64,000 nt of DNA from Polyangiaceae bacterium (GTDB lineage Bacteria; Myxococcota_A; Polyangia; Polyangiales; Polyangiaceae): positions 1 through 64,000 of the forward strand of contig JALHPN010000004.1 of the NCBI GenBank assembly GCA_022842465.1. Reading direction: 5' to 3'. The notes under the pieces are model-generated. The model saw only the letters and a list, made by a program, of their open reading frames with translations, ran no database searches and had not been told where the DNA came from. The position numbers were made by a program, and so were the translations under genes. Below, piece by piece: positions 17,280 through 26,798 of this stretch. Position 1 is the stretch's first letter; each line of letters begins with the position of its first letter.

Positions 17280-18398
17280 TCAGCGGACCTCGGCGCCCTG
17301 GGTCTGGCATCCGAGGACGAGATCGACCTTCGCGCTGCCGTCGAGCTTCACCTTGTCGCACGACGCGGAGCAGAGCTGGATCTTGGTCGGGGCCGCCTCG
17401 TTGTCGTAGCGCCAGCCCTGCGTGTTCGAGCAGTCCGCGCTGAACGGGATCGTCGACGCCGAGCCGCCTGCGCCCGTGAGCTGCACGTTGACCTTCTTGA
17501 AGTCGAGGCTCTGGCCGGCGGGCGGCGCCGGGAGGCCGTACTCGCAGCTGAGCGCGGAGCCGCGGATCTTCGCGAGTGAATCGGAGAGCTCGGCGTTGAC
17601 CGTCGCGGCGTTCGTCGTCGAGACGATGAACGCCTTCGTGGAGCCCCCGGCCGCGGCGATGGTGTTCAGGCTGTCGAGTCGGTTGCCGACGCCGATGACG
17701 TAGGTGGGGATCGTCGCCTGCGACGCGGCCGCGACGTTCGCGGCGTCGCTGATGCTGTTCCCGCTGCAGTCCTGCGGGAAGCCGTCCGTCGCGAGGACGA
17801 CCGCGACCTTCCCCTTGCCGGCGAGCTGCGTCTCGACGCTCTTGCCGAAGCGGAGCGCGCCTTCGAGCGCCTGGCGCGTCGGGGTCGAGCCGTTCGGGTT
17901 CAGCTGGCCGATGCGGGTGAGGAGCTGGTTCTGCGCGTCCGGGAGCGCCACGTCACGGACGAGCGGGCTCTCGTAGGTCGAGACGCTGCACGCGTTGCCG
18001 GCCGGGAAGGCGACGAGCGACACGGTGATCCCCTTCGAGTCCGGGCTCGAGAAGAACGTCGACAGCGCCGTCCTCACCTGCTGCCACTTCGACGAGGCGT
18101 TGCCGCAGTCGCGCGGGTTCACGTTCGCCGTGAACTCGCACATGCTGCCCGACTGGTCGAGGACGAGGACCATGTGGAGCGGGAGCTGCTGGGCCGTCGC
18201 CGTCGACGTCGCGCAGCGATCGAGCTCCGAGGTGGCCGCGGGGGCGTCCGAGTTCGAGATGCTCTTCTGCCCGTCCCCGTCGTCGCCGTCGTCATCCGGC
18301 GAGTTGCCGAACGTGCCGAGCGTCGGGGCAGGAGTCCCGCAGGCCACGGCCGAGACCGCGAGCGCCGCGAGGGTGACGAGGACGGAGCGGAGCGCCAT
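17280..18398 (-). CDS. von Willebrand factor A lipoprotein (paralogue 2)
   Basis: A 372-aa predicted lipoprotein with signal ending SAVAC (Cys20) and an Asp-rich linker (DDDGDDGDG). The vWA fold carries DQSGSM (residues 81-86), NGSTPTRQALEGAL and VVLATDGFPQDC. A beta-rich tail ends in DLVLGCQTQ. ATG at 18398 (MALRSVLV) gives a better signal peptide than the GTG at 18410. It is similar in layout to 15020-16240 but clearly diverged, suggesting an old duplication. Confidence 0.8.
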   Translation of the reverse strand: MALRSVLVTLAALAVSAVACGTPAPTLGTFGNSPDDDGDDGDGQKSISNSDAPAATSELDRCATSTATAQQLPLHMVLVLDQSGSMCEFTANVNPRDCGNASSKWQQVRTALSTFFSSPDSKGITVSLVAFPAGNACSVSTYESPLVRDVALPDAQNQLLTRIGQLNPNGSTPTRQALEGALRFGKSVETQLAGKGKVAVVLATDGFPQDCSGNSISDAANVAAASQATIPTYVIGVGNRLDSLNTIAAAGGSTKAFIVSTTNAATVNAELSDSLAKIRGSALSCEYGLPAPPAGQSLDFKKVNVQLTGAGGSASTIPFSADCSNTQGWRYDNEAAPTKIQLCSASCDKVKLDGSAKVDLVLGCQTQGAEVR

Positions 18399-18581
18399 GC
18401 GAGAGGGCACCGCAAGGCACGTGCCGTCGTCGTACGTTGCAGCTCTGCGCGAAATTCCCGGCGTCTACGCACGCGGCCGTGTCTCCGGACGCACTGCGCA
18501 GTGGATCGCGTCGTCCCCACCTGAGGACGCACCGAACCGGCGAGGGGACACGCGAGCCTCTTCGGAGACTAAGCTCGCTGC

Positions 18582-19175
18582 GTGGCCACGCGCGCGTTCA
18601 CGAGATCCCGGGTGAAGCCGCGAGAGGACGAGCGGACGATCTCCGTCCCTGGTGCACGCGGTCGCATCGTCGTCGTCGCGGACACGCACTCCGCGCCTCA
18701 TCCGCGCGCCCGCGAGCTGGTCGCGCGCGAGGCCCCGGTGCACATCCTCCATGCCGGCGACATCGGGGACCTCTCCGTCGTCGACGCCCTCGCCGAGATC
18801 GCCCCGACGACGGCCGTGCGCGGGAACATCGACGCGCGGACGCCGGGCCTCCCCGACGTCGTGCGCCTCCACGTGCACGACGGCGACCGCAGCCTGCTCG
18901 AGATCCTGCTCCTCCACATCGCCGTGACGGGCCCGCGGCTCAGGCCCGACGCGGTGGCCCTCGCGCGGGCGACGGGCGCATCACTCGTCGTGTGCGGTCA
19001 CTCGCACGTGCCTTTCGTGGGGAGCGACCGCGGCCTCGTGACGTTCAATCCGGGGTCGATCGGTCCGCGTCGCTTTCACCTGCCCATCCTCTTCGGCGTC
19101 ATCGACGTCACGCCCGAGACGATCCGGCTCGAGCACGTCGACTGCGAGACGGGCGAGCGCTGGCTGCCCCCCTGA
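18582..19175 (+). CDS. YfcE/MJ0936-type metallophosphoesterase
   Basis: A 197-aa phosphodiesterase of the small YfcE family. Motifs in order are [26 protein letters not shown] (in place of the usual 'THGH' block) and VCGHSHVPF, then [10 protein letters not shown]. Members hydrolyse phosphodiesters in vitro with Mn2+, and the cellular substrate is unclear. GTG at 18582 is the best start. The fourth block is less canonical, so catalytic competence is likely but not proven. Confidence 0.85.
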   Translation: MATRAFTRSRVKPREDERTISVPGARGRIVVVADTHSAPHPRARELVAREAPVHILHAGDIGDLSVVDALAEIAPTTAVRGNIDARTPGLPDVVRLHVHDGDRSLLEILLLHIAVTGPRLRPDAVALARATGASLVVCGHSHVPFVGSDRGLVTFNPGSIGPRRFHLPILFGVIDVTPETIRLEHVDCETGERWLPP

Positions 19176-19198
19176 TCGTGGTGTACCGTTTCCTCTCG

Positions 19199-20371
19199 GT
19201 GAGCCCTTTCGTTCGACGTCTCCTGGTTGTTCCCGTCGCCACATCGGTCGCGGCGATCTCGTTCGCGGCCTGCGGCGGGGCGACGACCGCGACCCCTGAC
19301 GACGGCGCCTCGGGCAGCTCCAGCGGCTCGAGCAGCAGCTCCGGCAGCGCGTCGTCCTCCGGGGGAGCCTCGTCGAGCGCGAGCTCGTCGAGCGGGTCGA
19401 GCGGATCCCCCGACGGGGGCGTCGAGGCCGGCGTCGACCCGGCGATCCTCGCGACCGCGTCGTGCTCGGCGCCCGTTCCCGCCGGTGCGGAGACGGCGGC
19501 TCCGCTCCCGACCTACGCCGGCACGTGCCCGACGCTCGAGCCCGGCGGGACGTTCACGACCATCACGTCGTCGGGCGCGGCGCGCCGGTTTTTCGTCTAC
19601 AAGCCCGAGACGATCGCGCCCGGCGAGAAGCTCCCCGTCGTCTTCCTCTGGCACTGGCTCGGCGGTGACCCGGAGGACATGGCGAGGGTGATCGACGCCC
19701 AGAACGTCGCGAACACGCGCCGCGTCCTCGCGGTCATCCCTGCGCCGAAGGGAGACGCCGCGTTCCGCTGGCCCTTCGAGACGACGCAGACGCAGGCGCG
19801 CATCGACGAGGAGCTACGGTTCTTCGACGACATGCTCGCGTGCGTGAACGCCTCCGTCCCGGTGAACAAGGAGTGCGTCGCGTCGATGGGCGTCAGCGCC
19901 GGCGCGCTCTGGACCGCGCAGCTGGCGAGCGGTCGTAGCACGCGCATCTCGAGCTTCGTCTCGCTCTCGGGCGGCACGGGCGGCGTCATCAAGAACTGGA
20001 CGCCGGGGGTCCACGCCATGCCCGGCCTCGTGCTCTGGGGAGGGGCGGGCGACGTCTTCCCGGAGCAGCTCCCGATCATGAACTTCGAGAAGGCCTCGAA
20101 GAACCTCGAGGGCGCGCTCGTCGCGGGCGGTCACTTCTTCGTGGAGTGCATCCACAACTGCGGTCACGCGGTGCCGCCGTTCGATCCCCCGCCGGCCGGG
20201 ACGCCGGCGTTCGACATCGTCTGGCGCTTCGTCCTCGATCACCCGTTCTGGCTCGGCGGAGGACAGAGCCCGATGGCAGGGAAGCCTCTTCCGTCGCCCA
20301 CGTTCCCTTCGTGGTGCTCGATCGGACAGGGCACCGCAGTGCCGCGCGCGGCGAACGCCGCGTGTGACTGA
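19199..20371 (+). CDS. secreted alpha/beta-hydrolase lipoprotein, PHB-depolymerase-like
   Basis: A 390-aa predicted lipoprotein. The signal (RRLLVVPVATSVAA) ends in FAAC, followed by a long Ser/Gly linker of the kind seen in polyangial lipoproteins. The alpha/beta-hydrolase domain has VVFLWHWLGG (oxyanion region), the nucleophile elbow GVSAG (Ser233) and a late HNCGHAVPPF with a candidate catalytic His. The order fits the feruloyl-esterase/PHB-depolymerase superfamily. GTG at 19199 was chosen; GTG at 19181 is possible. The likely role is extracellular polyester or ester hydrolysis. Confidence 0.75.
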   Translation: MSPFVRRLLVVPVATSVAAISFAACGGATTATPDDGASGSSSGSSSSSGSASSSGGASSSASSSSGSSGSPDGGVEAGVDPAILATASCSAPVPAGAETAAPLPTYAGTCPTLEPGGTFTTITSSGAARRFFVYKPETIAPGEKLPVVFLWHWLGGDPEDMARVIDAQNVANTRRVLAVIPAPKGDAAFRWPFETTQTQARIDEELRFFDDMLACVNASVPVNKECVASMGVSAGALWTAQLASGRSTRISSFVSLSGGTGGVIKNWTPGVHAMPGLVLWGGAGDVFPEQLPIMNFEKASKNLEGALVAGGHFFVECIHNCGHAVPPFDPPPAGTPAFDIVWRFVLDHPFWLGGGQSPMAGKPLPSPTFPSWCSIGQGTAVPRAANAACD

Positions 20372-20420
20372 GCCGCGGAGGCCTTCCATGACCTCGATCC
20401 AGCCTGTACCCTGACGCGCT

Positions 20421-21905
20421 GTGTCGGATCGGGAGGGGGGGCCGAAGGCGGGGAGGGACGGCGGGGCACCTCCGGGTGAGCCGACGTCGTTCGACGTCTC
20501 GCTCGACTCCCTCGCCGGAGGCGACACGATCGTCGACCCGGCGTCGGTAGCCCTCGGCAGCGACCCCGACGTCATGGCGGAGAGCGATCGCGGGAGCGAG
20601 CGCGAGCTCCCCGCCGCGCGCTCCGCGAGGCCGCACGCCTCGGACGGCCCCCTCGGGGTCGGGGACATCGTCGCGGCGAAATATGCCGTCGAGCGCGTGC
20701 TCGGCCGGGGAGGCATGGGGCAGATCCTCGCCGCCAAGCACATGGAGCTCGGGACGATGGTCGCCGTGAAGATCGTCCTCCCCGAGGCGCTCGGCTCCGA
20801 GGCGACCGTCGGCCGCTTCAAGCGCGAGGCGCTCGCGATGGCGAGCCTCCGCAGCGAGCACGCCGTCCGCATCATCGACGTCGGCGACCTCGAGGGCATG
20901 CCCTACCTCATCATGGAATACCTCGAGGGAAACGATCTCGCCGCGGAGCTCCGGCGGCGCGGGCCGCTGCCCGTGAAGGAGGCGGTGAAGTACGTCCTCG
21001 AGGCGATCGACGTCCTCGCCGAGGCGCACGACATCGGCATCGTCCACCGGGACCTGAAGCCGGGGAACCTCTTCCTCGCGTGGCGTCCCTCGGGGGCGCG
21101 CTCGATCCGCGTCCTCGACTTCGGCATCGCGAAGCCGATGGTGGGGGCGGCGCTCGCGAACGACGCAGCGCCGCGCTACGGCTCGAACGACAGCGTGGAG
21201 CTCGCCCCGCCGGCTCGCTCGCGCGCGCCCGGGAAGCTGACGATGGCAGGCATGACCCTCGGGACGCCGAACTTCATGGCGCCGGAGCAGGTCTCGAGCG
21301 GCCAGATCGGGCCGCACACGGACGTGTGGGGGATCGGCGCGACGCTCTACACCCTGCTCACGGGGGCGCTGCCCTTCACGGGCCCGAGCCTCTCGCTCAT
21401 CTGCGGCGCGGTCTGCACGCTTCCGCCGATCCCGCCGCGCGACCACCGACCGGACATCCCGCAGGCGCTCGAAGCGGTCATCCTGCGGTGCCTCAACAAG
21501 TCGGCGATGAAGCGCTTCGCCTCCATCCGTGAGCTCGCCGCCGCGCTCGAGCACGCGACGAACGTGCGCGCGCCCTCGACGACGATGGGCTTGCGCGCGC
21601 CGCGCCCACGCCCGGAGGAGGACGACGAGGAGGACGAACGGGAGGACGAGCCCGAAGAGCGCGACGACGAGGACCGCGAGGACGCCGAACAGAGCGCGCA
21701 GCACGCGGCCCTCCTCCGTCGCGCGTCGTTGCCGGACGCGCCTGTGCCCGCGGCGATCGCCACGTCACGCACGCGGCGAACGGAGGCCGCGACGGTGAAC
21801 GTGCGCGCCGCGCTCGCGGAGCGGAAGGGCGCGCGCTGGGGCCTCGCCCTCGTCGGGCTCGCGCTCCTCCTCCTCGCCGCCTTCGTCGCGCTTCGCGGAA
21901 CCTAG
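20421..21905 (+). CDS. Hanks-type serine/threonine protein kinase with C-terminal membrane anchor
   Basis: A 494-aa kinase. The Gly loop is GRGGMG (95-100), the ATP Lys is in VAVK (Lys117), the catalytic loop is HRDLKPGN (209-216) and DFG lies at 233-235, followed by GTPNFMAPEQ. An acidic low-complexity tail (about 390-430) precedes a single hydrophobic segment near 471-490, so the kinase faces the cytoplasm and is tail-anchored. No extracellular sensor follows. Its last 4 bp overlap the end of the convergent CHAT gene. Confidence 0.92.
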   Translation: MSDREGGPKAGRDGGAPPGEPTSFDVSLDSLAGGDTIVDPASVALGSDPDVMAESDRGSERELPAARSARPHASDGPLGVGDIVAAKYAVERVLGRGGMGQILAAKHMELGTMVAVKIVLPEALGSEATVGRFKREALAMASLRSEHAVRIIDVGDLEGMPYLIMEYLEGNDLAAELRRRGPLPVKEAVKYVLEAIDVLAEAHDIGIVHRDLKPGNLFLAWRPSGARSIRVLDFGIAKPMVGAALANDAAPRYGSNDSVELAPPARSRAPGKLTMAGMTLGTPNFMAPEQVSSGQIGPHTDVWGIGATLYTLLTGALPFTGPSLSLICGAVCTLPPIPPRDHRPDIPQALEAVILRCLNKSAMKRFASIRELAAALEHATNVRAPSTTMGLRAPRPRPEEDDEEDEREDEPEERDDEDREDAEQSAQHAALLRRASLPDAPVPAAIATSRTRRTEAATVNVRAALAERKGARWGLALVGLALLLLAAFVALRGT

Positions 21906-24592
21906 CGCGTCAGGACGCGGTACGCGCTCCAGTCCGCGCGCGGCATCTCGACGCGGACGACGCGGAGGGCGTCGCGGGCGCGCGCCGAGAGAGAGGTGAC
22001 GCCCGCGTCCGTCTGATGAGTGTAGAGTGCACGGGCGAGCGCGAGCGCCATGTCGTCGGCGACGGGCCTCACGGGCGCGAGCACCGCGTCCGCGCCAGCG
22101 ACGACGAAGGCCTGCGCGAGACCTAGACCTTCCGAGGCTCCTCCGCTCCGTGCAGCCTCACACGCGGAGAGCACCACGGTGCGCGGCGCGCCCGGCAGGG
22201 CGAGGAGGTCGCCGACGGTGAGGCGCGCACCGCCTTCCAGAGGAAGCGCGCTCGCGAGCACCTCCTGGTCGTCGTACACCGCGTGGCCTGCGTAGTGGAG
22301 GGTCCCGACGCCGGGCAGGGCGGAGGCGACCGCCGCAGAGGTGACGTCTTTGCCGAGCAGGGTCGTGACGCGTCTCCCCGTGCCCCGGAGCGAGGAGGCG
22401 ACGAGCTCGGCTTCGCGACGCGCCATCGGAAGGTCTTTCGTCGGATCTCCGACGACGAGCGCCGTGTCCTCGGATCGCGCGGCGGGGCGCGCGGCGCCGA
22501 GTCCGAGCGAATACTCCACGGGGACGAGGTCGCCGAGCGGAGCGCCCTCCGCCGTCGCGAGCGCCTGGACGTCGATGTCGCGGGACGCTCCGTACGCGAG
22601 CACGCGGAGCCGGGTGGCGCGGAGGCCGCCGCGCGCGGCGATCGCGGCGACGATGGCGCTCTTCGTCGCCGACGTGTCGAGCGCGCCGAGGGGATGGGCC
22701 GTCACCCGCGATCCATCGGCGACGAGGGCGAGCCACGCGTCCGGCGTCGGGAAGAGGAGGAGCTCGAGCTCGCCTGCCGCCGGTCGCGGAGGCGCCTCCG
22801 TGCGGACGACCGTCCCTTCGAGCGCCGCGATGGCGCGCTCGAGGGCCTCGCGCGCCTGCTCCTCCTTCGCCTTGCGCGAGGCCTCGACGCGCAGGAGGTC
22901 CGAGGCCGGGAGCGACCAGTCCCGCGTCGCCTCCGCGTCGAGCGCTCGGCGCGCCGCGCGGTAGTCCGTGACCGACCGCTCCCATGACGCTCGCTCGTCG
23001 GGTGCGAGGCGCGCGATCCGGAGCGCGCGATCGATCCAGAGGAGCACCCGCGCGCGCGACCGACGCGCCACGTTCGCGGCCTCCTCCGTGCGCCCTCGGC
23101 GCACGAGGACCTCGACGTGTCGCTTCGCGCCCCGATCGCGCGCCCCGAGGAACGTCTCGCGTCCGCCTCCGAGGGGGACGAGGAGGCTCGCGCGATCGAG
23201 GAGCGCCTCGGCGCGCTCGAGCGCGAGCACCACGTCAGCGTCGCGAGCGAGCGCCGCGAGCGCCTCCGCGCGCCCCACGTGGGCGCTCCACTCGGCCGTC
23301 GTGAGGAGGAGATCCTTCGCGACCGCGATCGCCTCGTCGAAGCGAGCGAGCGCGTCGCGTGGTCGCTTCTCGGCGAGCGCGATGCGGCCGTCGAGGTCGA
23401 GCCAGGCGAGGCGCTCGGTCCCGCGTGGCTCCCTCACGCGCGCTCGCGCTTCGGCGAGCCGAGCACTCGCGGCGCCCGGAGCGCCGCCTTCGAGATCGAG
23501 CGCCGCGAGGTTCGCGAGCGCGCCGCTCGCCACGAACGGATCGCTGCACGTGACGCCCGTGGCGCCCTCGAGGTATCCGCGCGCGGCGGCGCGCCCGCTC
23601 GCGCGTCCCTCGTCGCCCTCGAGCAGCACCCAGCCGAGGTTGTTGAGCGTCTCGGCCCGTTCACATCCGCGGACCTCGGGATCGCGTTCGAGGGCGCGGA
23701 GCAGCTCGCGCCCTTCGCTCCCGCGACCGAGGGCGACGAGCTCGAGCGCCAAGGCCGCGCGGGCGTTGCGCGCGAGCTTCGCCAGGCCGAGCCTCGTCGC
23801 CCGACGCTCTGCCTCGCGGAGGAGCATCGAGGCTGCGCGACGGTCACCGACCTCTGCCGCGAGGATCCCCCGGTAGTAGGGCTCTCGTGCGGCGCCGTCG
23901 GGGTACCCGCCGAGATCCGCCTTCGCGGCGTCGAGGACGGCGCGCGCCTCGGCGTAGCGATGGCTTCGCTGGTGCAGGGCGAACGCGAGCGCGAAGGAGT
24001 CGTCCGCCGCGTCGCTCGTGCGGCCGCGGGCGCGATGGGCGTCGATCGCCCTCCGGAAGAGCGGAAAGGAAGCCTCGACGCTGCCCTCCGCGAGCGCGAC
24101 GCGGGCGAGGAGGCTCGTCGCGCGCGGATCGTCCTCGTGTCCTCCGAGCGCGGCGCGCGCACCCGCGAGATCTCCCTTCGCGCGAGCGAGTCGCGCGGTC
24201 TCGAGCCAGGGCAGCGGCGTCACGTCGGCGACCGCGACCGACCACTCGCCCGCGCCCGCCCGGACGACGAGACGCGAGACGCCCTTCGGCACGTCGAACG
24301 CGCTCCCCGCGTCGGCGAGGCTCGTGGCTCCGGACGGACCTTCGACGACGACCGACGGAGGCGGAGCGCCGTCGGGGAGGATGACGCGCACGGCGCGCGC
24401 CTCGCCGAGCTCGCACGTCACCCGACCTCCCTCCCCGCGGAGCACCGCCGCGCATCCCGAGAGCTCGACGGCGAGCGGCGTCGGCTCCTCGCGGGGAAGC
24501 TGACGGCGGCAGCCCGCGACGAGACACGTCGCCGCGAGGATCGAAATCGTCAGGCGGCGTGTCAGAAGCGCCGGGGAGGCCGCGTAGACCAC
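21902..24592 (-). CDS. CHAT-domain TPR lipoprotein
   Basis: An 896-aa protein with an N-terminal signal ending in LVAGC, so it is predicted to be lipidated and exported. A beta-rich start is followed by many TPR-like repeats (about residues 130-560) and a C-terminal CHAT (caspase HetF-associated) protease-like domain. The probable dyad is His770 in LHYAGHAVYDD and Cys811 in VVLSACEAARSGG, both in the expected context. CHAT proteases are usually cytosolic, so export is unusual. It is divergent from a lipoprotein, sigma-like factor and membrane protein set at 24686-26787 that may form one locus. Confidence 0.85.
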   Translation of the reverse strand: MVYAASPALLTRRLTISILAATCLVAGCRRQLPREEPTPLAVELSGCAAVLRGEGGRVTCELGEARAVRVILPDGAPPPSVVVEGPSGATSLADAGSAFDVPKGVSRLVVRAGAGEWSVAVADVTPLPWLETARLARAKGDLAGARAALGGHEDDPRATSLLARVALAEGSVEASFPLFRRAIDAHRARGRTSDAADDSFALAFALHQRSHRYAEARAVLDAAKADLGGYPDGAAREPYYRGILAAEVGDRRAASMLLREAERRATRLGLAKLARNARAALALELVALGRGSEGRELLRALERDPEVRGCERAETLNNLGWVLLEGDEGRASGRAAARGYLEGATGVTCSDPFVASGALANLAALDLEGGAPGAASARLAEARARVREPRGTERLAWLDLDGRIALAEKRPRDALARFDEAIAVAKDLLLTTAEWSAHVGRAEALAALARDADVVLALERAEALLDRASLLVPLGGGRETFLGARDRGAKRHVEVLVRRGRTEEAANVARRSRARVLLWIDRALRIARLAPDERASWERSVTDYRAARRALDAEATRDWSLPASDLLRVEASRKAKEEQAREALERAIAALEGTVVRTEAPPRPAAGELELLLFPTPDAWLALVADGSRVTAHPLGALDTSATKSAIVAAIAARGGLRATRLRVLAYGASRDIDVQALATAEGAPLGDLVPVEYSLGLGAARPAARSEDTALVVGDPTKDLPMARREAELVASSLRGTGRRVTTLLGKDVTSAAVASALPGVGTLHYAGHAVYDDQEVLASALPLEGGARLTVGDLLALPGAPRTVVLSACEAARSGGASEGLGLAQAFVVAGADAVLAPVRPVADDMALALARALYTHQTDAGVTSLSARARDALRVVRVEMPRADWSAYRVLTR

Positions 24593-24685
24593 GATGCCCG
24601 CTCATACCACCCGTCTCGGGCCTTCGCGCCCGCCCTTTTCCCAGTTGCCCGAGACGCTTCCGGTGCTACCCCGAGACCGCCGCCG

Positions 24686-25369
24686 ATGTCCCTGCTCTCT
24701 CGCTCGCGGATCGCCCTCGCCCTCGCCGTCGCCGGCTTCGTCGCTGGCTGCAGCGCCGACGTGCGGGACGAGGGAGGGCCCGCCGTCGCGGGGAACGACG
24801 ACGGAGGCGGCTCGGAGGTCGAGGTCGCGGCGACCGAGGACGAAGTGCGTGCGTCATGCACGCAACCCAAGATGTACTTCGTCGCGGTCGCCGAGGGGAC
24901 CTGCGCACCCGTCCCGGGCAAGGGAGGGCGCTGGGTCCCGGAAGATCTCTTCGCCGACGCCCCCGCCGAGGTGAAGCGCTTCGCCTGCGCCTATCGGTGG
25001 CGCGCCGGCCCCAGCCGCACGCCCGACCGCGCCGCCCTCGAGGCCGCGCTCGGCAGCGACGCCGGGCTGGCCCCCGTCTGCGGCGTCGACGCGACGCTCG
25101 TGCCGGTCCGCTCGGAGGTGACCGAGACGGACTTCACGCCAGGCACCATGGCCGGCTCCGTCGGCTGCGACGTCTGCGGCTTCGTCTGGGGGGACAAGCT
25201 CTTCACCGTCCTCCCGCCCGAGACGGTCCTGCTCAGGACCGTCGAGGTCAGGACCGTGAACGCTGGCCTCAAGGCGTACCAGATCAACGAGACCCGGGCG
25301 CGCGCGGTGGTGACCGATCTGCCGCCGGTGGCCGGCGGCTACCTCCCGGGACGCGTGCCGGTCTACTGA
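24686..25369 (+). CDS. hypothetical lipoprotein
   Basis: A 227-aa predicted lipoprotein with signal and lipobox FVAGC (Cys22), an acidic linker, then a domain with conserved Cys (ASCTQPKMYF, GTCAPVPG, FACAYRW, GCDVCGFVWGD). ATG at 24686 is fixed by the signal sequence; the open frame further upstream is antisense to the CHAT gene and not coding. It sits 24 bp before the sigma-like gene. Function is unknown. Confidence 0.65.
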   Translation: MSLLSRSRIALALAVAGFVAGCSADVRDEGGPAVAGNDDGGGSEVEVAATEDEVRASCTQPKMYFVAVAEGTCAPVPGKGGRWVPEDLFADAPAEVKRFACAYRWRAGPSRTPDRAALEAALGSDAGLAPVCGVDATLVPVRSEVTETDFTPGTMAGSVGCDVCGFVWGDKLFTVLPPETVLLRTVEVRTVNAGLKAYQINETRARAVVTDLPPVAGGYLPGRVPVY

Positions 25370-25393
25370 TCGGCGCGGGGGGCGTGTAGCCTC

Positions 25394-26065
25394 GTGCCCT
25401 TGGACGAGCGCGCGCTCCTCGATCGAGCCCTCGGCGGCGACGTCACGGCCGTGCGCCGTCTCGTCGCGATGCTGACGCCGATCGTGCAGGCCCGCGTCGT
25501 GCGCACGCTCGTCCGTCGCCGCGGCGCGACGGGCCGGGACGTGCGCCAGGAGGTCCCCGACCTCGCGCAGGAGGTCTTCGCCGCGCTCTTCGCGGAGGAT
25601 GCTCGCGTCCTCCGTGCGTGGGACGCCGCTCGCGGGCTCTCGCTCGCGAGCTTCTGCGGGCTCGTCGCCGAGCGCGAGGCCGCGTCGATCCTGCGGAGCG
25701 GCCGGCGGAGCCCGTGGACGGAGAGCGCGACGGAGCTCGACACCCTCGAGAAGGAGCTCGCGCACGTCGCGCCGGCCGAAGCGTTCGTCGCGTCGCGCGA
25801 GCAGCTCGAGCTCGTCGTCGACCGCCTCCGTGAGGCCCTCTCGCCGCGAGGCCTCGAGCTCTTTCATCGCCTGGTGGTGGAGGAGGAGGACGTCGCCTCC
25901 GTGTGTGCGTCGACGAAGATGAGCGCGGACGCGGTCTACGCATGGAAGAGCCGCATCGGGAAGCTCGTGAGGAAGCTCGCGACCGAGATCGCGTCGAGCG
26001 AGCCGCGGATCGTGTCAGATCCCGGCGTGCCGCGGCGTAGAGCTGACGAGGAGAAGGCGCGATGA
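25394..26065 (+). CDS. ECF-like RNA polymerase sigma factor
   Basis: A 223-aa protein resembling ECF sigma factors. The N-terminal half has region-2-like helices (DVRQEVPDLAQEVFAALF, RAWDAARGLSLASFCGLVAERE). The C-terminal half has a region-4-like HTH (LSPRGLELFHRLVVEEEDV, ASVCASTKMSADAVYAWKSRIGKLVRKL). GTG at 25394 is the likely start. The next gene overlaps by 4 bp and encodes a membrane protein, the usual place for an anti-sigma factor. Divergence from canonical ECFs is notable, so the family call is moderate. Confidence 0.78.
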   Translation: MPLDERALLDRALGGDVTAVRRLVAMLTPIVQARVVRTLVRRRGATGRDVRQEVPDLAQEVFAALFAEDARVLRAWDAARGLSLASFCGLVAEREAASILRSGRRSPWTESATELDTLEKELAHVAPAEAFVASREQLELVVDRLREALSPRGLELFHRLVVEEEDVASVCASTKMSADAVYAWKSRIGKLVRKLATEIASSEPRIVSDPGVPRRRADEEKAR

Positions 26066-26787
26066 CGAAGGACGACGAGGCGCTCGGTCACCTGCGCGAT
26101 CACGTGCGCGCCGAGCGCGCACACGACGCTGCCCTCGAGCGCCTCGCCCGAGGCGGAGCCGACGCCGGCGACGTGCCCGAGACGATGGCGGCGGCGAGCG
26201 CGCCGCTCGGCGCGTCGTTCGAGGACGCGATCGTCGCGAAGCTCACGTCGGCGAAGGCGGCGCCACCGAAGACCGCGCCCCTGCTCTTCCTCCGGCGGCT
26301 CGGCCCCTACGTCGGCCCCGTCGCGCTCGCCGCGGCCGTGCTCCTCTACGTGTCCACCCGCGGCGCGGGGACCGGCGACGACGGGCCGGTGCTCCCGGAC
26401 TACGCCGCGTCGGTGCGAGGCGATCAGACCCTCCGCGCTGCGGCCGCCCAGGCGGACAGCCGCCTCCGCGTCACGAGCGACGCGTCGAGCTTCGAGATCG
26501 TCGTTCGCCCCGCGACGGCGCCGTCGTCGCGCGTGGCCGCCTGGGTCTTCACACGCGACGGGGACGAGGAGCCCGCGCCGCTCCAGGCCGACGTCGACGT
26601 CTCGCCCGAGGGCGCCGTGCGCATCCGCGGGACGGGCGCGTCGCTCGGCAGCGCTCGCGAGCTCCGCGTCGTCGTCGCACCGGCCGGTCGCACCAAGTTC
26701 GACGACGCGGCGGCGCGCGCACGGACGGGGACGACCGACGAGCACGTGCGGGTGCTCGTCGTGCCGGTCGACCGCGAAGGGCGCTGA
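26062..26787 (+). CDS. membrane protein, candidate anti-sigma factor
   Basis: A 241-aa protein with one transmembrane segment at about residues 84-102 (YVGPVALAAAVLLYVS). The N-terminal part is cytosolic and helical, and the C-terminal part is beta-rich and presumably periplasmic (FEIVVRPATAP, RVAAWVFTRDGDEEPAPLQ, ELRVVVAPAG). The start ATG overlaps the sigma-like stop (ATGA). Position and topology fit an anti-sigma factor, but no zinc-binding HxxxCxxC motif is present, so the role is inferred. Confidence 0.65.
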   Translation: MTKDDEALGHLRDHVRAERAHDAALERLARGGADAGDVPETMAAASAPLGASFEDAIVAKLTSAKAAPPKTAPLLFLRRLGPYVGPVALAAAVLLYVSTRGAGTGDDGPVLPDYAASVRGDQTLRAAAAQADSRLRVTSDASSFEIVVRPATAPSSRVAAWVFTRDGDEEPAPLQADVDVSPEGAVRIRGTGASLGSARELRVVVAPAGRTKFDDAAARARTGTTDEHVRVLVVPVDREGR

Positions 26788-26798
26788 CCGCCCCCACG

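Noticed and set aside
23117-24685. Upstream two thirds of a 750-aa plus-strand frame
   Set aside because: Antisense to the CHAT gene. The real gene begins at the signal peptide at 24686.
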